Source of the DNA: Roseateles hydrophilus
Lineage (GTDB): Bacteria; Pseudomonadota; Gammaproteobacteria; Burkholderiales; Burkholderiaceae_C
Direction of reading: 5' to 3'
Length of the DNA: 64,000 nucleotides
NCBI RefSeq assembly: GCF_026712245.1
Contig: NZ_JAPPUY010000002.1
Span: 620,001 to 684,000 of the forward strand
The notes under the pieces: generated by a model
What the model was told of the DNA's origin: nothing
The model's database searches: none
Seen by the model: only the letters and a program-made list of their open reading frames with translations
In this document: in pieces, positions 59,643 to 64,000 of the stretch
Position numbering within the stretch: the first letter of the stretch is position 1
Layout of the letters: each line of letters starts with the position of its first letter
Position numbers and translations under genes: made by a program

Positions 59643-60809
59643 ATGTCTATGCAACGTCGTACCCTGCTCGCCGCCGCGCTGGCCAACGCGCTGCCCGCAC
59701 AAGCTGCCAAGGCGCCGCTGCTCGCGGGTGGCGACATCTCCGCGCTGACGTGGATGGAGCGCGCTGGCGCGGTCTACCGTGACCGCGACGGCCAGCCTGG
59801 CGACTGCCTGGCCCTGCTGAAGCGCTACGGCCACAACATTGTGCGCATCCGCCTGTACGACAAGACGGGCCCGGGCACGGGCAACGATGGCTGGTACTGG
59901 CCCGAGGGCTCGATGGACCTGCCTGACGTGCTGGCCCTGGCGCGCCGCGCCAAGGCGCAGGGCATGCAGATCCAGTTCACGTTTCACTACAGCGACTTCT
60001 GGACCAACTCCAAGACGCAGGACCCGCCCACCGCCTGGCGGCGTGAGCTGGCGGCCTTGCCCGACAACATGGCCCGCTTCAAGCGTTTGCTGGTGCTGGT
60101 GGAGCAGCGCACGCGCGAGGTGATGCAGGCCCTGGTGGACCAGGGCACGGCGCCTGAGTTCGTGTCGCTGGGCAACGAGATCGAGCACGGGATGATGTAT
60201 CCCTACGGCAGCACCAAGGTCTGGCCGCTGCTGGGCGCGCTGTTGAAGGCGGGCTACGCCGCGGTGAAGGCCGTCAGCCCGACGTCGCGCGTCGTGCTGC
60301 ATCTGGACGATGGCGGCAACGATGCGAAGTACATCGACTGGTTCGACAACGCGCGTGCGCAGGGTGTGCGCTGGGACGTCATCGGCCCGTCCTACTACCC
60401 GTTCTGGACCCAGAAGAGCGTCAGCCAGCTGGCCAGCTTCTGCGAGCGCATCAGCCGGCGCTACGACAGCGACATCCTCATCATGGAAGCCGGCTTCAAC
60501 TTCGCGCCCAAGCGCCACGACGGCTGGCCCGGCCAGCTGGAGAACAACGGGCCTTACGCCGCCAGCATGAGCAGCCCGGAGGGCCAGCGCGACTTCATGG
60601 CCGAGCTGCTGGCCGCCTGCCAGGCCACGCCGCGCGTGCTCGGCGTGCTGTACTGGGACCCGATCATGATCGCCAACCCCAAGGTCGGCTGGGCGCTGAG
60701 GGAGGGCACCGGCCAGCCCGGGCCCAACGTGGTGTCCAACACCACGCTGTTCGACTTCCAGGGCCGGGCACTGCCGGTGCTGGACATCTGGAAGCAATAC
60801 ACGCAATGA
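59643..60809 (+). CDS. GH53 endo-beta-1,4-galactanase
   Basis: This is a 388-residue exported enzyme hydrolysing the beta-1,4-galactan side chains of pectin (arabinogalactan type I). MQRRTLLAAALANALPAQA is a short twin-Arg leader. The barrel has GGDISALTWMERAGAVY, VRIRLYD, QFTFHYSDFWTNSKTQDPP, Glu179 in SLGNEIEHG (acid/base) and Glu282 in ILIMEAGFNFAP (nucleophile), all GH53 hallmarks. The SDR gene start overlaps its stop. It probably makes the oligosaccharides that the GH35 enzyme and the receptor of this operon handle. Confidence 0.94.
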   Translation: MSMQRRTLLAAALANALPAQAAKAPLLAGGDISALTWMERAGAVYRDRDGQPGDCLALLKRYGHNIVRIRLYDKTGPGTGNDGWYWPEGSMDLPDVLALARRAKAQGMQIQFTFHYSDFWTNSKTQDPPTAWRRELAALPDNMARFKRLLVLVEQRTREVMQALVDQGTAPEFVSLGNEIEHGMMYPYGSTKVWPLLGALLKAGYAAVKAVSPTSRVVLHLDDGGNDAKYIDWFDNARAQGVRWDVIGPSYYPFWTQKSVSQLASFCERISRRYDSDILIMEAGFNFAPKRHDGWPGQLENNGPYAASMSSPEGQRDFMAELLAACQATPRVLGVLYWDPIMIANPKVGWALREGTGQPGPNVVSNTTLFDFQGRALPVLDIWKQYTQ

Positions 60810-61576
60810 GTGCCCGTTTGCAAGGCAAGGTGGCGCTGGTGACCGGCGCCACGCAGGGCATCGGCAAGGCGATCGCGCGGCTGTTTGTCGCCGAGGGCGC
60901 CCAGGTGATCCTGAACGGCTTGGCCGCCGACGAGCGCCTGGGGGCGGAACTCGTGCGCGAGCTCGGCGAGGACCGCGCGCTGTTCATCGCCGCCGACATT
61001 GCCGACGAGGCCGCCGTGCGCACCATGGCGGCACGCGGCGCCGAGCGCTTCGGGCCCATCAATGTGCTCATCAACAATGCCGGCATGAACGTGTTCGCCG
61101 AGCCGCTGGCGATGACGACGGCGCAATGGCAGCGCTGCTTCGCGGTGGACCTGGAAGGCGCACTGCACTGCAGCCGCGCCGTGCTGCCCGGCATGCTGGC
61201 CTCTGGTGGCGGCAGCATCGTCAACGTCGCGTCTGTGCACGGCCACCGCATCATCCCGGACGCCTTCCCGTACCCGGTCGCCAAGCATGCGCTGATCGGC
61301 ATGACCAAGGCGTTGGGCATCCAGTACGCGGCGCAGAACGTGCGCGTGAACTCCATCTCCCCGGGGCTGATCCTGTCGGAGCGCGTCGTTGAGTGGCTGG
61401 ACAGCGTCACGCCAGAGGAGCGCCAGCGTCAGATCGACTTGCTGCCGCCGAAGCGCATCGGCGAGCCCATCGAGGTGGCCTACACGGCGCTGTTCCTGGC
61501 CAGCGACGAGGCGCGTTTCATCAACGCCACCGACATCCTCATCGATGGCGGCCGCTCGCAGCTGTATCACGAGTAG
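60806..61576 (+). CDS. SDR-family dehydrogenase, probable D-galactose 1-dehydrogenase
   Basis: This is a 256-residue classical short-chain dehydrogenase: TGATQGIG (cofactor), NNAG, catalytic Ser in NVASVHGH and YPVAK (Tyr and Lys). The operon already has lactonase, dehydratase, kinase and aldolase genes, and lacks only the first oxidation of galactose to galactonolactone, so that is the likely reaction. L-arabinose or another sugar, or a keto-acid reductase role (KduD-like), cannot be excluded by motif alone. It overlaps the GH53 stop (ATGA). Confidence 0.85.
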   Translation: MSARLQGKVALVTGATQGIGKAIARLFVAEGAQVILNGLAADERLGAELVRELGEDRALFIAADIADEAAVRTMAARGAERFGPINVLINNAGMNVFAEPLAMTTAQWQRCFAVDLEGALHCSRAVLPGMLASGGGSIVNVASVHGHRIIPDAFPYPVAKHALIGMTKALGIQYAAQNVRVNSISPGLILSERVVEWLDSVTPEERQRQIDLLPPKRIGEPIEVAYTALFLASDEARFINATDILIDGGRSQLYHE

Positions 61577-61594
61577 GCGGGGCATCATTCAGGC

Positions 61595-62539
61595 ATGCCC
61601 GATCCGCGCTCCGACCGCTTCGTCCGCTCTCACCTCAAGACCCGCCAGCTCGTGCTGCTGGTGGAGCTGGGGCGGCACGGCTCCATCCTGCACGCGGCGC
61701 AGGCCGCCAACCTGACGCAGCCGGCGGCCTCCAAGCTGCTGGCCGATCTGGAGCACGCGCTGGGCGTGAAGCTGTTCGAGCGCCTGCCGCGCGGCGTGGC
61801 GCCGACCTGGTACGGCGAGGTCATGATCCGCCGCGCCGGCGCGGCGCTGGCCGAGCTGGACGCCGGGCATCAGGAGGTCATGGAGCTGCTGTCGGGCCTG
61901 TCCGGCCGCGTGGCCGTGGGCTCGGTGCTGACGCCGTCCACCACGCTGTTGCCGGCGGCGGTGGTCGCGCTGAAGGCGCGCCAGCCCCGCGTGCATGTGG
62001 CCATCACGGTGGACACCAGCAAGCTCATGACCCAGCAGCTGCAGAACGGCGAGCTGGACATGGTGGTGGGCCGCGTGCTGGACAGCGAGTCCGCCGCGCA
62101 GCTGAGCTTCGAGCCGCTGATCGACGAGCCGCATTCACTGATCGTGCGCGCCGGCCACCCGCTGGCCGGCCGCGACGATCTCAGCCTGCAGCAGCTGGCC
62201 CGCCAGAGCTGGATCCTGCCGCCGTCGGGCAGCATCCTGCGCGATCGCCTCACGTCGCTGTTCCTGACCGCTGGCCTGGACCAGCCGCAGCAGGCCGTGG
62301 AGACGCTGTCGCTGCCCGTCATCACCAGCCTGCTGGCGCAGTCCGACATGGTGGTCGCGCTGCCCGAGGAACTGGTGAAGCCCTACCTCGACGTGGGCCT
62401 GCTGACCGTGCTGCGCATGGATCTGGGCCTGCGCATGGATGCCTACGGCATCATCACGCGCCGCGGCCATCAGCTGTCGCCGGGGGCGGAGCTGATGCTG
62501 ACCTGCCTGCGCGACGAGGCGCAAAAGCGGCTGGCTTGA
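61595..62539 (+). CDS. LysR-family regulator, probable galactose/arabinose responsive
   Basis: This is a 314-residue LTTR. The N-terminal helix-turn-helix is RQLVLLVELGRHGSILHAAQAANLTQPAASKLLADLEHALGVKLFER. The effector domain includes VGSVLTPSTTLLPAAVVALK and LPVITSLLAQSDMVVALPEELV. It resembles the GbpR-type regulators found beside galactose/arabinose uptake genes in Agrobacterium and Azospirillum. It starts 18 bases after the SDR gene and therefore may be co-transcribed with the operon it controls, which is uncommon for LTTRs, usually divergent. Confidence 0.88.
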   Translation: MPDPRSDRFVRSHLKTRQLVLLVELGRHGSILHAAQAANLTQPAASKLLADLEHALGVKLFERLPRGVAPTWYGEVMIRRAGAALAELDAGHQEVMELLSGLSGRVAVGSVLTPSTTLLPAAVVALKARQPRVHVAITVDTSKLMTQQLQNGELDMVVGRVLDSESAAQLSFEPLIDEPHSLIVRAGHPLAGRDDLSLQQLARQSWILPPSGSILRDRLTSLFLTAGLDQPQQAVETLSLPVITSLLAQSDMVVALPEELVKPYLDVGLLTVLRMDLGLRMDAYGIITRRGHQLSPGAELMLTCLRDEAQKRLA

Positions 62540-62589
62540 GTTTGCCGCGAAGCCAGCCTTCGTGGCCCGCGGCGCTGGCGGCCGGCGAT

Positions 62590-62607
62590 GTCGGGTAATA
62601 CCCCGAC
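62590..62607. other. Small hairpin after the LysR gene
   Basis: GTCGGG-TAATAC-CCCGAC is a 6-bp stem in the 122-base gap before livH, without a T-run. It may end the galactan operon weakly. No clear promoter for livH was found in the rest of the gap. Confidence 0.35.
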
Positions 62608-62661
62608 CGCTCGGTCGAATATCCGCCGATACCATGGCCGCTCACTCGCAGTTGAGCCGCC

Positions 62662-63699
62662 ATGGATCTCACGATTGCCGCCATCTTGGGCCTGGACGGC
62701 CTGACCAACGGGGCCATCTACGCACTGGTCGCGCTGGCGCTGGTGCTGGTGTTCTCGGTCACCCGCATCGTCTTCATCCCGCAAGGGGAGTTCGTCGCCT
62801 TCGGCGCGCTGACGCTGGCCGCGCTGCAGACGGGCAAGGTGCCCGGCACCGTGTGGCTGCTGGTGATGCTGGCAGTGGCAGTGGCGGTGCTGGACGGTGT
62901 GCAGGCCTGGCGTGAGCGCTGGCCGGCCGGGCGGCTGGTGCGGCGGCTGCTGGGGGCGGTGCTCGTGCCGCTGCTGATCGCCGCCGGCACGCATGCAGTG
63001 GCCGCCGCGCAGGCGCCGCTGCTGGTGCAGGTGCTGGCGACGCTGGCGCTGGTCACGGCCATGGGGCCGCTGCTGTACCGCGTGGCCTATCGCGCGCTGT
63101 CGGCGGCCAGCGTGCTGACGCTGCTCATCGTCTCGGTCGGCGTGCACTTCGCACTCACCGGCCTGGGCCTGGTGTTCTTCGGTGCCGAGGGCTGGCGCAC
63201 GCCGGCCTTCTGGGAGGCCCGCTTCGATGTCGGCCCGCTGAGCCTGACGGGCCAGACGCTGATCATCTTCGGCGCGTCCGTCGCGCTGATCGGCGCGCTG
63301 TTCCTGTTCTTCGAGCGCACGCTGACGGGCAAGGCCCTGCGTGCCACGTCCGTCAACCGCACCGGCGCGCAGCTGATGGGCATCTCGGGTGACGCGGCCG
63401 GGGCGCTGAGCTTCACGATGGCCGCCTTCATCGGCGCGCTGTCGGGGCTGCTGATCTCGCCGTCCACCACCATCTATTACGACACCGGTTTCCTGATCGG
63501 CCTGAAAGGCTTCGTGGCGGCGGTGTTCGGCGGCCTGGCCAGCTTCCCGATGGCGCTGGCCGGCGCCATCGGCGTGGGCCTGGTGGAGAGCTTCGGCTCC
63601 TTCTGGGCCAGCGCGTTCAAGGAGGTCATCGTGTTCACGGTGATCCTGCCCATCCTGCTGTGGCGGTCCTTCGTCGACCCGCATCACGAAGAACATTGA
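62662..63699 (+). CDS. livH: Branched-chain amino acid type ABC permease (LivH)
   Basis: This is a 345-residue inner-membrane permease. [42 protein letters not shown] is the usual LivH N-terminus. Later [19 protein letters not shown] and [26 protein letters not shown] are conserved. It is some 50 residues longer than the common 290-residue LivH because of an extra region around residues 65-115 ([17 protein letters not shown]). Substrates of the family include leucine, urea and aromatic or short-chain acids, so the ligand is open. It overlaps livM by TGATG. Confidence 0.9.
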   Translation: MDLTIAAILGLDGLTNGAIYALVALALVLVFSVTRIVFIPQGEFVAFGALTLAALQTGKVPGTVWLLVMLAVAVAVLDGVQAWRERWPAGRLVRRLLGAVLVPLLIAAGTHAVAAAQAPLLVQVLATLALVTAMGPLLYRVAYRALSAASVLTLLIVSVGVHFALTGLGLVFFGAEGWRTPAFWEARFDVGPLSLTGQTLIIFGASVALIGALFLFFERTLTGKALRATSVNRTGAQLMGISGDAAGALSFTMAAFIGALSGLLISPSTTIYYDTGFLIGLKGFVAAVFGGLASFPMALAGAIGVGLVESFGSFWASAFKEVIVFTVILPILLWRSFVDPHHEEH

Positions 63700-64000
63700 T
63701 GACGACGATGACGCGCCTTCCCTTCCCGCTTCCGGCGGCTGCGGCCACCGTCCTGCTGCTGGGCCTGCCGCTGCTGCCGGTGCCGGACTTCTGGATCACG
63801 CAGCTCAACTACATCGGCCTGTTCTCGCTGGTCGTGCTGGGCCTGGTGCTGCTGACCGGCGTGGGCGGGCTCACGTCCTTCGGCCAGGCGGCCTTTGCCG
63901 GCGTGGGCGCCTACGCCACGGGCTACCTGACGACGGTGCTGGGCCTGTCGCCGTGGCTGGGCCTGGCGGCCGGGCTCGCCGTCACGGCGGCGCTGGCGCT
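63699..64000 (+). CDS. livM: Branched-chain amino acid type ABC permease (LivM), 3' end cut by the window
   Basis: The frame is open from ATG 63699 to the window end, about 100 residues. The segment LNYIGLFSLVVLGLVLLTG and LTSFGQAAFAGVGAYATGYL is the diagnostic start of LivM, the partner permease of LivH. ATG 63708, three codons later, is an alternative start. The ATPases and binding protein are expected beyond the window. Confidence 0.88.
   Translation, partial: MTTMTRLPFPLPAAAATVLLLGLPLLPVPDFWITQLNYIGLFSLVVLGLVLLTGVGGLTSFGQAAFAGVGAYATGYLTTVLGLSPWLGLAAGLAVTAALA

Noticed and set aside
1-64000. CRISPR arrays, insertion sequences, prophage, tRNA or rRNA genes
   Set aside because: No spaced direct-repeat array, transposase, integrase, or RNA gene sequence was seen anywhere in the window.

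Overview
The window is high-GC DNA with tightly packed, mostly ATGA- or TGATG-overlapped genes, very strong codon bias and no tRNA, rRNA, insertion sequence or CRISPR array. An H-NS-type nucleoid protein, a PEP-CTERM protein, many Tat-type signal peptides, TonB-dependent receptors without SusD partners, and GPH and AmpG-like sugar permeases together suggest a free-living betaproteobacterium of the Burkholderiales (Roseateles/Mitsuaria/Rubrivivax-like). This is an inference from gene content, not a phylogenetic result. The window is largely a plant cell-wall saccharification island.

Region 1 (1-3964) is general housekeeping: the end of a BASS-type symporter, a glutathione S-transferase, a small exported protein that looks like EF-Tu domain III, a Deg/HtrA protease, and an H-NS-like protein. 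Region 2 (3987-35303) is a xyloglucan/cellulose locus. On the minus strand lie three GH5 endoglucanases with a PEP-CTERM protein among them, GH39, GH43, a GPH-family permease, two GH1 beta-glucosidases (one exported, one cytoplasmic), an SGNH esterase, GH95 alpha-fucosidase, GH35 beta-galactosidase, a TonB-dependent receptor, and xylR-xylB-xylA. Divergently on the plus strand lie a YicI-type GH31 alpha-xylosidase, a GH9 glucanase, an AmpG-like permease and a CE4-like deacetylase. The enzyme set matches every linkage of fucosylated, galactosylated and acetylated xyloglucan, and XylA/XylB take the released xylose into the pentose phosphate pathway.

Region 3 (35331-38002) holds an unrecognised exported protein and a family 4 rhamnogalacturonan lyase. 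Region 4 (38019-46851) is a compact seven-gene minus-strand operon: TonB receptor, Tat-exported PhoD phosphodiesterase, periplasmic binding protein, cytoplasmic phosphodiesterase-like enzyme, two permeases and an ATPase. It diverges from a GlpR/DeoR-type regulator. I read it as an organophosphate (phosphodiester) scavenging system of unknown substrate. A 34-residue membrane peptide gene follows.

Region 5 (47244-62539) is a plus-strand galactan operon: dgoD-dgoK-dgoA, GH35, TonB receptor, lactonase, an AraFGH-type importer, GH53 endo-galactanase, an SDR (probable galactose dehydrogenase) and a LysR regulator. Together they take pectic galactan to pyruvate and glyceraldehyde 3-phosphate by the De Ley-Doudoroff route. 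Region 6 (62662-64000) begins a branched-chain amino acid type ABC transporter (livH, livM).

No stretch longer than 300 bases lacks a gene. The larger gaps (3344-3613, 24541-24733, 28741-28975, 31259-31487, 45837-46065, 47023-47243) carry the candidate promoters, operators and terminators listed.
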